From Clostridiaceae bacterium Marseille-Q4145 (GTDB lineage Bacteria; Bacillota; Clostridia; Lachnospirales; Lachnospiraceae), in the NCBI GenBank assembly GCA_018223365.1, contig JAGTTP010000001.1, positions 496,001 through 560,000 on the forward strand: DNA of 64,000 nt. The letters are read 5' to 3'. Shown piece by piece: positions 16,881 through 26,462 of this stretch. A program made the translations under genes and the position numbers. The number at the start of each line of letters is the position of its first letter. Position 1 is the first letter of the stretch. The notes beneath the pieces are model-generated. The model was not told the origin of the DNA, did not search any database, and saw only the letters and a list, made by a program, of their open reading frames with translations.

Positions 16881-16937
16881 ATTTTTCAACTCCTTTCTCG
16901 TTTTTACATTTCTCTGTTACTTTTATTATATACGCAA

Positions 16938-16973
16938 AAAGCTGTAAAATTCAACGTAGAATTTTACAGCTTT
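16938..16973. terminator. Terminator of the kinase operon
   Basis: AAAGCTGTAAAATT (16938-16951) and AATTTTACAGCTTT (16960-16973) form a perfect 14-bp stem with A/T runs on both sides; it follows the FGGY kinase gene on the minus strand. Confidence 0.9.
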
Positions 16974-16983
16974 GTATTCGGAT

Positions 16984-18288
16984 TCATTTTAACGCACTGC
17001 TGACAGCGGCCCCGCAGGCTGCTTCTTCCTGATAAATGGCAAGTGAAAGTTCCGCATGGAACATGCGGCTGCTGATCTCCTGGAGCACTTTATTCTTTCG
17101 AAATCCATTTCCGGATGCAACCAGATGCATGGCTTTGATACCTGTCGCCTGGTACATCAACTGATACATATCATATAGTTCTTTCACCATTCCATGCAGT
17201 ACCCCGCAGGTCATTCCTTCCGGTGTAAAATTATGTTCGCTAAGGTTCGTGATGCTTCCGCGTAAGGCCGAATCTACTCTCGTTCCGTTAAACAGAGTGG
17301 CTACTTCCATGCTATCTTCCTGCTGCATACCGGCTCTCGCCAGTTTTTCCATCACCTCATATAAATCTCTGTCATCTCCGCCCGCCTGCACATAAAAGCT
17401 TCTGAAAAATTTCTCCAACACTGCATACGCACGGCCGCCGCACAATGACGCGCCCACCAGAAGATATTTTCCTTTTGTAAATGGCCTGGCTTCGATTCCA
17501 TTTCCTTCGAATAACTGATCGGATAATACCGAAATCTGTCCTCCGGTTCCCATATTCAAAAGTACAGTATTTTCCTGAAAACCAACAGATCCAAGAAAGC
17601 TTGCCTGATTGTCCCCCAAGGCCACGGTCACAGGAATTCCTTTATACTGTCCCAACATCCGGAACTCATCTGTCACTTCCGGCAGCTGACCGGCATCCAT
17701 TCCCAGTCTCTCGATTACGTCTTTCCGAAATGAGCCGCTGCTTCCGTCAAAAAATCCCAGACTGGCCGCATTACTTGCATGCACCAGCGGCTCTTTTCTT
17801 CCTGTCAGTTTCATGCCAAGATAATCCCCAATCGTACAGAAAGAGACGGCATCTTCCGGCACCATCCCTTTTTTACACTGGTACAGATGGGTAACCAGTC
17901 CATATCCCGTTGAAACAGCGATTCCAGTCTCTTCTTTGACAAGTTCTGTCACACTGCGCCCGGCAAATTCCGGAAGATTTCCCCGTCCATCCTGCCATGT
18001 ATAGAGCGGACTGACGCTCTCTCCTTCCCGATCAATGTAGGTAATTCCATGCATTTGTCCGGTCAGACCGATACTCGCACAATCCGGACAGCAATCCAGC
18101 AGCTCGTCCACAAGCGCCCTTGCTTTTTTGAGAATCACGGATACATCCTGCATCCGCTCCCAGTCCTTTCTTGTAGAAAGAAAGCTGCCATTTGGAATCG
18201 TTCTCGTTTCTACAACCTGCTTCTTTTCCACATCAAGAACAACACCGCTGATCGTTGTCGTTCCAATGTCAATCCCCATTGCTTTCAT
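16984..18288 (-). CDS. FGGY-family carbohydrate kinase (sedoheptulokinase-like)
   Basis: A 434-residue sugar kinase. Motifs: the N-terminal phosphate loop GIDIGTTTISGVVLD, the LTGQMHGITYID substrate-site segment, YTWQDGRG, the central ALGDNQASFLGSVG with catalytic Asp, LNMGTGGQIS, and the C-terminal VASGNGFRKNKVLQE adenosine-binding loop. It is shorter than gluconate or xylulose kinases (about 500) and resembles sedoheptulose/sedoheptulokinase-type members. It follows directly on the P-loop kinase gene (TAA-ATG, no gap) and ends at a strong terminator. The actual sugar is not known. Confidence 0.85.
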   Translation of the reverse strand: MKAMGIDIGTTTISGVVLDVEKKQVVETRTIPNGSFLSTRKDWERMQDVSVILKKARALVDELLDCCPDCASIGLTGQMHGITYIDREGESVSPLYTWQDGRGNLPEFAGRSVTELVKEETGIAVSTGYGLVTHLYQCKKGMVPEDAVSFCTIGDYLGMKLTGRKEPLVHASNAASLGFFDGSSGSFRKDVIERLGMDAGQLPEVTDEFRMLGQYKGIPVTVALGDNQASFLGSVGFQENTVLLNMGTGGQISVLSDQLFEGNGIEARPFTKGKYLLVGASLCGGRAYAVLEKFFRSFYVQAGGDDRDLYEVMEKLARAGMQQEDSMEVATLFNGTRVDSALRGSITNLSEHNFTPEGMTCGVLHGMVKELYDMYQLMYQATGIKAMHLVASGNGFRKNKVLQEISSRMFHAELSLAIYQEEAACGAAVSSALK

Positions 18289-18852
18289 TTACCGTGCTGG
18301 CTCCTTCATAAAACAGTCAATCTTTTGCAGCAGTTCTTCATCCGTCCGATAGGAAAAGTCATCCGCACAGATCTTTATCACCGTTCCAACTGTGCCTTCT
18401 TTCCGCGCGCATTCCACATAATCCTTGAAATCCTCGAAACGATCCTGTCTGGCACTCATATGAACCGGATGTCGGTTTTCATACTTCATCCGGTTCATAT
18501 ATCTCTCATGTAAAATATGAAGATCCGCCTCCAGCACCAGCGTCATCACTTCATAATCATATGTTTTTGCAATGTCCTGAAACTGCTGTAATTCCCTTTT
18601 ATGGAAATTTGCCTCCAGAATCAACGATTTCTCCAGCTTCGCAAACTCCTCAAAGGTACGAATCATCAGCTGTACCGCCGCATCGGACAATTTCAGATTT
18701 TCTTCTCTGTTGGAAAATCCGATCACATCGCCAAGCACTTCTTTGATTTTATCTTTATAAAATACATTTATCTGATACCGTTTGGAAAGTATCTCCGCAA
18801 ACGTAGATTTTCCGGCTGCCACATCCCCAGTAAGAATCAGTAATCTCTTCAT
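18289..18852 (-). CDS. P-loop nucleotide kinase-like protein (AAA_33 type)
   Basis: A 187-residue P-loop kinase: Walker A GDVAAGKST at residues 9-17, LILEANFHKRE as Walker B-like strand, and ERYMNRMKYENRHPVH as the Arg-rich lid. This architecture fits the gluconate/shikimate-kinase-like or zeta-toxin-like AAA_33 group. It is the first gene of a two-gene operon with an FGGY sugar kinase, so it may phosphorylate a small metabolite. Ribosome binding site GAGGGGA precedes the ATG. Confidence 0.8.
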   Translation of the reverse strand: MKRLLILTGDVAAGKSTFAEILSKRYQINVFYKDKIKEVLGDVIGFSNREENLKLSDAAVQLMIRTFEEFAKLEKSLILEANFHKRELQQFQDIAKTYDYEVMTLVLEADLHILHERYMNRMKYENRHPVHMSARQDRFEDFKDYVECARKEGTVGTVIKICADDFSYRTDEELLQKIDCFMKEPAR

Positions 18853-18932
18853 TGAAATCCCCTCTTCCTCGATTCTTACTGTTGATTATACTATAGCAGC
18901 TCTGTTTATACAATCGTGGGACATTTCACATA

Positions 18933-20093
18933 CTACTGTGGCAAATCCACGGTCACATATTCTTCCGGTTGGTCTCCTGCATGAAGCCGGAACAACAGTG
19001 ACTGTACCTGATCCACATCAATCACCCGGTCAAATGTGGCAAGTAGATATGCGTGCGTATCAGAATCTTTCTGATAGCCGCTCTGTCCTCCGTTGAGCAG
19101 ATACAATACACGGCTCCCATCCTTTAATACCACTCCGCCAACGCCAGGAAGTCCGTTGTCATCCTCCTGGATCTGCAGTTCACCGGTCACTTCGTAATCT
19201 ACCCGGATGGAAATCGGTGAAATAGCTGCGGAAAGTACAGTTACATTGGCATTTTTCAACGCAGTGTTTAATTCACAGGATTTTGCGGCGTCCTTTCCGC
19301 TGACGGGAATATCAAATTCCCATGTTCCGCCGATTCCGTTCATAAATTCCGTTTTCTCCACCGTTCCCAGATTTTCAAAGCGGACATGAAGCGTCTGTCC
19401 CAGAAGACTTTCCTCCGGATCCGTCTTATACAGTGTCATCACATATTCCAGCGTTCCGTCCGCCGCCTTATAATGTTCTACAATATTACCAGTTTCATCA
19501 CTTGCAAGCGGAGTTCCATCTTCATAGACCGGCTCTCCGTTATTATTGGAAATAATTCCATCATAAAAACTGCCGCTCATATTGACCCATCCATCCTGTG
19601 CATTTTGATCCTCACCAGTGTAAACCATTACATTTTCAAAGCAAGGTTCTTCCCCATCTGCCAGATCATATCCCGACACCTGAAACGCTGCATGCACAAA
19701 ATGTCCATCCGCAATCAGTTCCGTCGGTTTTACCGTAATTCCCTCAGAAGTCACTTCCATGGTCGATAAATCTGAACCTTCTGTCACCATTCCCTGCTCT
19801 GCCAGGTCTTTCTGCTGCTCTTCCGTCGCCTGGAGATTTCCCTGCATGCCACGACTCCACAGATGATGAACGACTGCTGCCGTGACAGTAATTCCGCCCG
19901 CCCCAACCAGTACTGCACATGCAATGGCTGCCGCCTGTGCATAGCGGAAGCCACCCTGGAATCGACTTTCTTTCTCTGCTTTTCTTACCGGTTTTGTACT
20001 TTCTCTGATCTGTGCCAGCGCATCATCCGTTTTTTTCAAAACCACTTCTGGGATTTCCACATCACTGTTCAAAACATTTCTTTCTTCTCTCAT
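18933..20093 (-). CDS. Anti-sigma factor, DUF4179-type, single-pass membrane protein
   Basis: About 386 residues: a short cytoplasmic N terminus (MREERNVLNSDVEIPE...) that would hold the sigma factor, one membrane helix (about residues 52-74, AAAIACAVLVGAGGITVTAA), and a large extracytoplasmic part of beta-rich DUF4179 character. The ATG at 20093 has an AAGGAG site and lies 20 bases after the sigma gene stop; the upstream in-frame ATG at 20117 overlaps the sigma gene. Known anti-sigma proteins of this layout release their sigma factor upon envelope signals. Confidence 0.8.
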   Translation of the reverse strand: MREERNVLNSDVEIPEVVLKKTDDALAQIRESTKPVRKAEKESRFQGGFRYAQAAAIACAVLVGAGGITVTAAVVHHLWSRGMQGNLQATEEQQKDLAEQGMVTEGSDLSTMEVTSEGITVKPTELIADGHFVHAAFQVSGYDLADGEEPCFENVMVYTGEDQNAQDGWVNMSGSFYDGIISNNNGEPVYEDGTPLASDETGNIVEHYKAADGTLEYVMTLYKTDPEESLLGQTLHVRFENLGTVEKTEFMNGIGGTWEFDIPVSGKDAAKSCELNTALKNANVTVLSAAISPISIRVDYEVTGELQIQEDDNGLPGVGGVVLKDGSRVLYLLNGGQSGYQKDSDTHAYLLATFDRVIDVDQVQSLLFRLHAGDQPEEYVTVDLPQ

Positions 20094-20113
20094 TGTCCCT
20101 GCTCCTTTCCACA

Positions 20114-20614
20114 TCATCGATAATAAGCTTCCAGTTTTTCCCGTCCCCGCTGAAGCCTCGTCTGAACCGTACTTCTGGGAATCTCCAAAAGCTCTGCAAT
20201 CTCGCCGGTCTGATATCCTTCACTGTAATAAAGAACCAACACAATCCGGTATTTCTCATCCAATTGTCCTAAAGCTTCTTTCAATTCCACGTTATATTGG
20301 TCTTCTGCCGATGGTTCCTCGAAGTCCTCCATAGCGGTTATCCGCTGCTGTTTTTTGCGTATATCATAACAACGGTTGATCAGAATTCTGGTAATCCAGG
20401 TTTTAAAATACTTCTCCTCTTTTAATGTATACAGCTTTTCCCAGCATCCAAGAATTGTATCCTGGATCGCATCGGCAGCATCCTCGTCATTCATCAAGAT
20501 CGAGATCGCCACCCGGTACAGATCCTTCATATAGAAATAGATCAGACTGGAAAATGCATCCGGATCCTTCGCCTTCGCTTTTCGGATCAGCTGCAGCAGT
20601 TCTTTTTTCTGCAT
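20114..20614 (-). CDS. ECF-type RNA polymerase sigma factor
   Basis: A 166-residue sigma-70 family protein with region 2 (FSSLIYFYMKDLYRVAISIL..DEDAADAIQDTIL.CWEK..TLK....FKTWITRILINRCYDI) and region 4 (LDEKYRIVLVLYYSEGYQTGEIAELLEIPRSTVQTRLQRGREKL). It directs RNA polymerase to a dedicated promoter set and is coupled to the downstream anti-sigma gene. AAGGAGGAAAAAAGTA precedes the ATG. Confidence 0.92.
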   Translation of the reverse strand: MQKKELLQLIRKAKAKDPDAFSSLIYFYMKDLYRVAISILMNDEDAADAIQDTILGCWEKLYTLKEEKYFKTWITRILINRCYDIRKKQQRITAMEDFEEPSAEDQYNVELKEALGQLDEKYRIVLVLYYSEGYQTGEIAELLEIPRSTVQTRLQRGREKLEAYYR

Positions 20615-20681
20615 TACTTTTTTCCTCCTTCCTTACAACTATTAGACGGAGTATTACTCTGTTCGATCTCACATAAATTCA

Positions 20682-20715
20682 CAAAAAAAGACAGCCGATT
20701 TTTTCGACTGTCTCA
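20682..20715 (-). terminator. Terminator of the HD-domain gene
   Basis: GACAGTCGA and TCGGCTGTC pair (one G-T) and are followed by seven T's on the minus strand. Confidence 0.85.
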
Positions 20716-20724
20716 TGATAGGCT

Positions 20725-21318
20725 TTAAAGAATTTCCTGGTTAATCTCATCTTCACTGTCAGCCATTGCCTGAAGTGTCATTGTCAGTAGTTTTTCAAGG
20801 GGCCAGCCAAGCTGATCGGCGCCGCGCTCGATCACCTCTCTGGAACATCCTGCTGCAAATCCCTTGCTCTTATATTTCTTTTTCAGGGATTTCAGTTCCA
20901 TATCTTTGGTACTTTTAGACGGTCTCATAAGTGCAGCCGCCCAGATCAGACCCGTAAGTTCATCTGCAGCAAACAGCACCTTTTCCATCTCATGTACCGG
21001 TTCCACATCCAGCGTTACCCCACATCCGACGGTAATTCCGTATCCATGAGAAACAACGCCATGAATGATATCTTCTGACACACCGCCCTCTCTTAAAAGC
21101 TCCGGTGCTTTCAGGCAATGTTCTTCCGGATAGAGTTCAAAATCAATATCATGCAGTAAACCGACGAGCCCCCAGTGTTCCTCCTCGGAACCATATCCCA
21201 GTTCTCTCGCATACCATTTCATCACTGCCTCTACCGTAAGGGCATGCTGAATATGAAACGGATCCTGATTATATTTTTTTAGTAAGGCAAATGCCTCTTC
21301 CCTTGAAAGATCACTCAT
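20725..21318 (-). CDS. HD-domain hydrolase
   Basis: About 197 residues of the HD superfamily: FHIQHALTVEAVMKW gives the first His, GLLHDIDFELYPEEH the HD pair, VSHGYG the next His and FAADELTGLIWA the final Asp. Such proteins hydrolyse phosphoesters, often nucleotides; this small variant, used widely in clostridia, has no known substrate. Start chosen at MSDLSREE after GGAG; an ATG three codons earlier is possible. Confidence 0.85.
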   Translation of the reverse strand: MSDLSREEAFALLKKYNQDPFHIQHALTVEAVMKWYARELGYGSEEEHWGLVGLLHDIDFELYPEEHCLKAPELLREGGVSEDIIHGVVSHGYGITVGCGVTLDVEPVHEMEKVLFAADELTGLIWAAALMRPSKSTKDMELKSLKKKYKSKGFAAGCSREVIERGADQLGWPLEKLLTMTLQAMADSEDEINQEIL

Positions 21319-21403
21319 GCCGTCCATCTCCTTCGTTCTATTTGTATTTCATCATATATCCATATTCCTACTATGTCAATAGACTTAATGAGTGATTTAT
21401 TCT

Positions 21404-21985
21404 CTATTTCATGCCCTGTTTCCTGTAAAATGCGTCCTCCGCATCAGCCGTCAGGTCATCCAGCTCCGAGAAAACATCATGATAGTTTTTGGGGAATTTG
21501 TTCTCACCGAAGGCTTCTATCCTGCTTCCATCCACAAATTCCGCCTGAAAGCTCATGGAAGATCCGTCTAAGACATTGGGATCGCTTCCACGGAAGCCTG
21601 CCCAGGATGCCACATCATAGGTCTCCAGAATCCTACGTGCTTTCTCAAGGGTCTCTGCAGTCACCGGATAGTCAAAAGACTCCTCTTCTTCCCCATCCCA
21701 AGGCTCTATCCGCACGAGCGCTTCCTCTCCCTGCCGGATCAGGCTTACGCTCCAGATTGGCTCCATCATCGTTCCATGCACATAATACGTCAGCTCCTGA
21801 ATATCCGGAAGCGGCGTAACCTGACCATTTTCCGGATTTTCCGTATTCTCTGTGTCACTTCCTGCCGTCGTGACTTCCGGAACCTTATCCGGCTTATTTC
21901 CAGGCCACTTTCCGCAGCCTGCGATCAACGCCACCCACGTAGTAAATGCCATCAGCAAGAACCAGCCTTTCTTTCCTTTTTTCAT
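21404..21985 (-). CDS. Lipoprotein, last gene of the SPFH operon
   Basis: A 193-residue lipoprotein: Lys-rich start, hydrophobic core and lipobox LIAGC with the modified Cys at about 24, then a Thr/Glu/Pro-rich linker and a globular domain (ELTYYVHGTMMEPIWSVSLI...). No named family recognised. Its ATG overlaps the stop of the TMEM43-like gene by 4 bases, so it belongs to the same transcription unit. Confidence 0.8.
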   Translation of the reverse strand: MKKGKKGWFLLMAFTTWVALIAGCGKWPGNKPDKVPEVTTAGSDTENTENPENGQVTPLPDIQELTYYVHGTMMEPIWSVSLIRQGEEALVRIEPWDGEEEESFDYPVTAETLEKARRILETYDVASWAGFRGSDPNVLDGSSMSFQAEFVDGSRIEAFGENKFPKNYHDVFSELDDLTADAEDAFYRKQGMK

Positions 21986-22824
21986 AAGCCACTTCCGTCT
22001 TCTTTTTGATCACGCTTCTTCAAAAGCATCCGGATGCCCGTCGACAGCAGTAAAATAGTTAGCACAACTCTGAAAATGCTGACTCCGCCGGAAGACATGC
22101 CACTTTTTTGGAGCGCAGTTTTTTTATCCAGTTCTCCGCTCAGCATATTGGGGGTAGCCCCCTTTACATAGGTCAGGGTATCCTGCTCCTGAATACCGAT
22201 TACCGTCACCATATCCCCATCACTCTGAAAAGGAACGGAATAATAATAACGCCGATCACCTTCCTCGAAGACGCCCCGGCCCATTCGCTGGGTTCCGATA
22301 AATTTTTCACCGCTGTATTTCCGGTCTGTGAGAATCGCGAGTCCTGCCTCCGATATCATCTCCTCATCAAATTCGTATTGTCTTCCCAGCATAAGCTCTT
22401 CAATAAATTCCTCGGACAGATGATAAGCTCCCACATCTGCTGCGCCCTGGAAGAATTCCATTCCGCCCACGCCCAGATCGGAATTCCATTCCATATTCGA
22501 CTCTGTCATCGAACCATTCCATTCTTTCAGCTTCAGTTTTTTTGCTCTTCGCATGGCACGCGGGGCCTGGATCGTGAGTCCCAGTTCGTCATCATAAGCC
22601 GGTTCCAGAACCTTCAGTTCTCCGCAGACAATCACAATCTTTCCATCATTTGCCGGATCATAGCTGCCCTGTCCTACATATACGATATCATCTATTTTTT
22701 CCTGTTTCGCAGCACGCTTTGTACCACACGATTTCACGGTAGAGACAGCACAAAGTAAGCCGAGCAGTATCACGATAACCGCACCTGTTTTTTTATTTTT
22801 TCTTGGTTCCTGGGTTTTCTTCAT
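21982..22824 (-). CDS. TMEM43-like double-membrane-helix protein
   Basis: About 280 residues with one N-terminal helix (about 14-32, VIVILLGLLCAVSTV) and one near the C terminus (FRVVLTILLLSTGIRMLL). Between them are YDPANDGKIVIVCGELKV and LTIQAPRAMRRAKKLKLKEW, closely resembling the TMEM43 (DUF1625) family pattern 'EGKLV.VSG.....D....I...A..L.R.V.MYQW'. TMEM43 proteins organise membrane domains in eukaryotes; the bacterial role is unknown. Presence in an SPFH operon fits a membrane-domain function. Start at MKKTQEP after GAGGGGTGGG. Confidence 0.65.
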   Translation of the reverse strand: MKKTQEPRKNKKTGAVIVILLGLLCAVSTVKSCGTKRAAKQEKIDDIVYVGQGSYDPANDGKIVIVCGELKVLEPAYDDELGLTIQAPRAMRRAKKLKLKEWNGSMTESNMEWNSDLGVGGMEFFQGAADVGAYHLSEEFIEELMLGRQYEFDEEMISEAGLAILTDRKYSGEKFIGTQRMGRGVFEEGDRRYYYSVPFQSDGDMVTVIGIQEQDTLTYVKGATPNMLSGELDKKTALQKSGMSSGGVSIFRVVLTILLLSTGIRMLLKKRDQKEDGSGL

Positions 22825-22875
22825 CTTCCCACCCCTCTCTTTCCAGATCATGCGTCACTGCTCTTTTCGGGCGCT

Positions 22876-24498
22876 CTATGGCCAGGGATTCATGATCATA
22901 TAAACAGTCATGGCATATAATGGTAATACAATGAGTAACGGAAACGCCCAGTTTCCCATCGTCTCCCTGACATTCTTCCAACGCATAAGTAGGGTTTTCC
23001 TGTTCTCTCCCTTCTGGCGAATGCGTTTTCGTTTTCCATTTTCCAGAAGCTGAAAGATCACCGGCGAATCATAGACCTCTATTCGCCCAAATGCTGCAAA
23101 TCCTGCCATAGAAATCGGAAGTGCCAGACACAGCCAGATAATATTGTAACTGTAATCCAGCTGCCGAAACAGAGTCCAGTCACCGGAGCCAATACACTTT
23201 AAGGCAGTGAGGATCCATGCCAGGATGCAAGTGGAAGCATTCACCATAAGGAGGATCATCGCAATCTTCACGATACGTCCCGGTGAGTAGAATCCCAGCT
23301 GTACCGGAAGTTCCTGTCCGCCAATCCTTTCAAAGAACACCGGTTTTATGGTATCTTCCGGTTTCTTCTTATCTTCCTCACTGATACTCTTAAAAATCTT
23401 TCTTCGAACTCTGGCCTCTCTTCCCTTACTGAACACCGTAAAGAGAATCATTGCCGCTACCAGTCCGGCCATGCCAACCAGTTCAAACAGTTCCTTCGGA
23501 TCCATCGGCACTCCGCCATAATTCCGGAATACAAAGAAGAAAAATATCATCACCGCCAGCGTTCCAAGAAGTGGCTCGATCACCCAGGGATAGGTCCTGG
23601 TTTCCTTTTCCGCCAGTACAGACACCTTGCCGGTCTGCCCGTTCACTGCCGCCTGCACCTCTCCGCAATCCATAAAATAGACCGGAAGAAATGCCGGCAG
23701 ACGAAGCAATGCCTCTGACTCCGGATACAGTGATAGTCCGGTTGTCTGCATTGTACGCTCCACCGTCGGACGATATTCCTCCGCCACCTCTTCAAACACA
23801 CGGCGTCTTAACTCCGTACCATCGGCAGTCGGAACCTCTGCTGCATGGCCTGCAATATATCCAAATTGAAATGGCTCCAGTTCATCCCACAAAAATGGTT
23901 CCATTCCATTTAATAACAGGTTGTTGCAGCGATCCGTCACATTGACTGCCACATGCTCCAGAAATCCTCCGCATTCATAATGTCTGTTGGAATTGTCTCT
24001 GGTCACAACAAACCGGATAGGCCCGCGGATCAGTTCATATGGCAGATAAATTCCTTTTAATTTTTTCTTGTTTTCCTTTAAAATCTGAGCTTCGTTTTTA
24101 TCATGATGCTGCTCAATCCATTCATCCAGTCGTTTTTCTGCCTGTTTCCGATTCAGTTTAAAAGGAATCAGCATCTCCGGGAAACCTTCTCCCATCTGGA
24201 CATCTGAGCGCAGAACCTTGGACTGGCAGAAAATACAGGTCTCTGCCACTTCATGTTCTTTCACAATCACCCGTGCTCCGCAATTCGGGCACTCACAGGC
24301 AATCGTCTGACTGTCCGGAAGCTCCTGCTCTAACAACGTTTTTGTAAGACTTCGAAATTCCCGAAGCTTTTTTAAGGGAATCTCTGTTCCTGTATTTCCT
24401 CCACAGTTCGGACAATGGTAATTCTGTGTCACAACATCAAACTGGGCAGGTGCGCCACAGGTGGCACAGTGAATGGTCATAATCTTTCCCTGATTCAT
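22876..24498 (-). CDS. Zinc-ribbon membrane protein, YdjG-like (paralogue 2)
   Basis: A 540-residue protein with two N-terminal zinc ribbons (HCATCGAPAQFDVVTQNYHCPNCG; then CECPNCGARVIV...CIFCQSKV), a conserved central region (IPFKLNRKQAEKRLDEWI, LKGIYLPYELIRG) and four to five membrane helices in the C-terminal half. The central pattern 'IPF.LD...A......KGIY.P(F/Y)WL' is shared with the paralogue at 28388-29482 and with B. subtilis YdjG-type proteins. Likely an integral partner that assembles with the SPFH protein at the membrane. Confidence 0.75.
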   Translation of the reverse strand: MNQGKIMTIHCATCGAPAQFDVVTQNYHCPNCGGNTGTEIPLKKLREFRSLTKTLLEQELPDSQTIACECPNCGARVIVKEHEVAETCIFCQSKVLRSDVQMGEGFPEMLIPFKLNRKQAEKRLDEWIEQHHDKNEAQILKENKKKLKGIYLPYELIRGPIRFVVTRDNSNRHYECGGFLEHVAVNVTDRCNNLLLNGMEPFLWDELEPFQFGYIAGHAAEVPTADGTELRRRVFEEVAEEYRPTVERTMQTTGLSLYPESEALLRLPAFLPVYFMDCGEVQAAVNGQTGKVSVLAEKETRTYPWVIEPLLGTLAVMIFFFFVFRNYGGVPMDPKELFELVGMAGLVAAMILFTVFSKGREARVRRKIFKSISEEDKKKPEDTIKPVFFERIGGQELPVQLGFYSPGRIVKIAMILLMVNASTCILAWILTALKCIGSGDWTLFRQLDYSYNIIWLCLALPISMAGFAAFGRIEVYDSPVIFQLLENGKRKRIRQKGENRKTLLMRWKNVRETMGNWAFPLLIVLPLYAMTVYMIMNPWP

Positions 24499-24523
24499 AC
24501 CCTATCCTCCCCTGACCCTGTTC

Positions 24524-25021
24524 TTATGCCCAGGGATCTGCTTCTTTTGGTATCCGGATTCCGGTTAAGAGCTGCTGTTCCCACAAGAACCACTGTCCCG
24601 TGGATGGCTTCTTCCGGAGCTTTAACGGTCTCGGACTGTCTGCGCCGCTGCATGCCACATATAAGGTCAGGTATCCTTCCCCTATCTGGGTTCTGCTGTA
24701 GGCGTTTTCTGATACCGCAACCCGGTAGGGCTGTCCCGGAGTATAATTATTCTCCGGAGAAGAGCCGGAAAAATAGGAACGCATCAGATACTCTTTTCCA
24801 CGGAATCTGTCTCTTATAAACTGTTTGTCGATTCCATTTAACGGTCTGGGGCCCCGCAGAAAATCCAGCATTTTTTCCGTTTCAGATGGATTCTCAGGAT
24901 AAAGAGCAAGGGCCGCCACCGTCAAAGCAGCCACTTCCTCCGGGTTTGTCAATCCTGCCTGGGGCATTGCCTGTAATTCCTGTAATGTTTTTGGAAGTCT
25001 GTTCAATGTTATCTCGCTCAT
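24524..25021 (-). CDS. DUF6935-like protein
   Basis: A 165-residue soluble protein with no signal sequence. LPKTLQELQAMPQAGLTNPE, LDFLRGPRPLNGIDKQFIRDR, SYFSGSSPENNYTPGQPY and the end GQWFLWEQQLLTGIRIPKEADPWA match a family I remember as DUF6935. Members occur beside SPFH and zinc-ribbon genes in Firmicutes. Cytoplasmic; function unknown. Confidence 0.65.
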   Translation of the reverse strand: MSEITLNRLPKTLQELQAMPQAGLTNPEEVAALTVAALALYPENPSETEKMLDFLRGPRPLNGIDKQFIRDRFRGKEYLMRSYFSGSSPENNYTPGQPYRVAVSENAYSRTQIGEGYLTLYVACSGADSPRPLKLRKKPSTGQWFLWEQQLLTGIRIPKEADPWA

Positions 25022-25033
25022 CATATCCCTCCT

Positions 25034-26413
25034 TTAAATCGGTTCCCATTCTCCGGTCAGATCATCCATTCGATAAACGAGTCCGGATGAGGACACCGCA
25101 TAATAATATTCTGCTACAAACTGGTCCGGATGCTCTGTTCCAAGGGCAAAGAGCACACAGGCTTCCCCCTGGATCGTCTCCATACCGTCCACATCCCGGA
25201 TTGCCATACCCAGTTCCAGTCTCTCCTGTACTTCAGATTGTGCCAGCAGCACATCAATTTCATTGCCGGAATAATCATAGTTTTCCCCGGCCGCTGCTAC
25301 GGGATGCAAATAGAACTTTTCCTCTGACCCGCTCGTAAATGGGAAAAAGGCTTCTCCTTCCATTTCATGAATGGTCAGGCAGTCTCCTTCCAGCTCCAGC
25401 CAGATCGTACCGCTTCGGGTTCCGTCCGGCGTGTTCAGCCAGAATTCCAGTGACTCCCCCTGAGGATCCCCATAAGCATAATAGCCATCCCAGAAAAAAC
25501 GGATATCCTCCATCTCTCCATCCAAAAGACCCCCATAATACCACATATCCGAAGGATATCCACTCTCGCCCGTCAGGAAAGTAACACTGTAAAAATAAGG
25601 TTCACCCGCATCTGTTTTCGCAGAATCGCAATACCAGCTTCCTTCCATTCCGTAGAGATATCCCTCCTCCGGCATGTAGGAACCTGATAAAAGCTGCTTC
25701 ACTCCGTCTGCCGGTTCGATCTCTCCGGCATAGGTAAGATAATAAGGTTTCCAGGAAACCTCCCTGCTTCCTTTTCTGGCCGTGACCTGTACATTGGGAT
25801 AAAGATCACTGAGATTACACTGTAAGATCAGAGGAAGGCCATCATCACTTTCCCATAGCAGTTCCTCTGTGCTGGTCTCCGTAAAGTCATCATTCCAGCT
25901 GCAGGACTCTATGGACATCTTCCACCCATCTTCCGCCGGGACGATCACATACCACTCATCCCCTGTATATTCTATGATATGGTCTTCCGGGATTCCTTCC
26001 AAATACGGATAGGTCTCAGCTCTTTGATATTCTTTTCCCGGGAAGCTGTAATCTGGCGTATAACCCAGAAATGAAGCACCAAATACTGCCCCCTGATCTC
26101 TCAGCCATTCCTGTTCTTTCACCAATGCCGCTTTCCCCGCCTCCGTAAGCCAGGAAGCCGTACCTTCTTTTTGGGGCTCTCCCAGATCCGGAAATTCCGC
26201 ATGGTCACTCGTGGTTGCTTCTTCTTCCGGCTGGGATTCTTCCGGCTGAGCTTCTTCCGGTTCTATATCATCCGGGTTATAATCCGGATTGGTCATGCCT
26301 AATCCGCCGTCCCTGATATCGAGGAGGCCGCAGCCGGTAAGAAATGCGCAGAGCAACATGACTACTGCCAGAAGCATCCCTTTCTTCTTTCTAGTGTTTC
26401 CTCTTTTTCCCAT
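25034..26413 (-). CDS. Lipoprotein with acidic linker
   Basis: A 459-residue lipoprotein: basic start (GKRGNTRKKKG), hydrophobic core, lipobox FLTGC (Cys about 28), then an acidic Pro/Glu linker (EEAQPEESQPEEE) and a large beta-rich globular part (YLEGIPEDHIIEYTGDEWYVIVPAEDGW...). No catalytic motif seen. Together with the neighbouring lipoproteins it may form an extracytoplasmic part of the SPFH assembly. Confidence 0.75.
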   Translation of the reverse strand: MGKRGNTRKKKGMLLAVVMLLCAFLTGCGLLDIRDGGLGMTNPDYNPDDIEPEEAQPEESQPEEEATTSDHAEFPDLGEPQKEGTASWLTEAGKAALVKEQEWLRDQGAVFGASFLGYTPDYSFPGKEYQRAETYPYLEGIPEDHIIEYTGDEWYVIVPAEDGWKMSIESCSWNDDFTETSTEELLWESDDGLPLILQCNLSDLYPNVQVTARKGSREVSWKPYYLTYAGEIEPADGVKQLLSGSYMPEEGYLYGMEGSWYCDSAKTDAGEPYFYSVTFLTGESGYPSDMWYYGGLLDGEMEDIRFFWDGYYAYGDPQGESLEFWLNTPDGTRSGTIWLELEGDCLTIHEMEGEAFFPFTSGSEEKFYLHPVAAAGENYDYSGNEIDVLLAQSEVQERLELGMAIRDVDGMETIQGEACVLFALGTEHPDQFVAEYYYAVSSSGLVYRMDDLTGEWEPI

Positions 26414-26462
26414 CTGCCATCCCTCCTCAACATCCGGATTTTAAAATGATACCTCTGTCAAA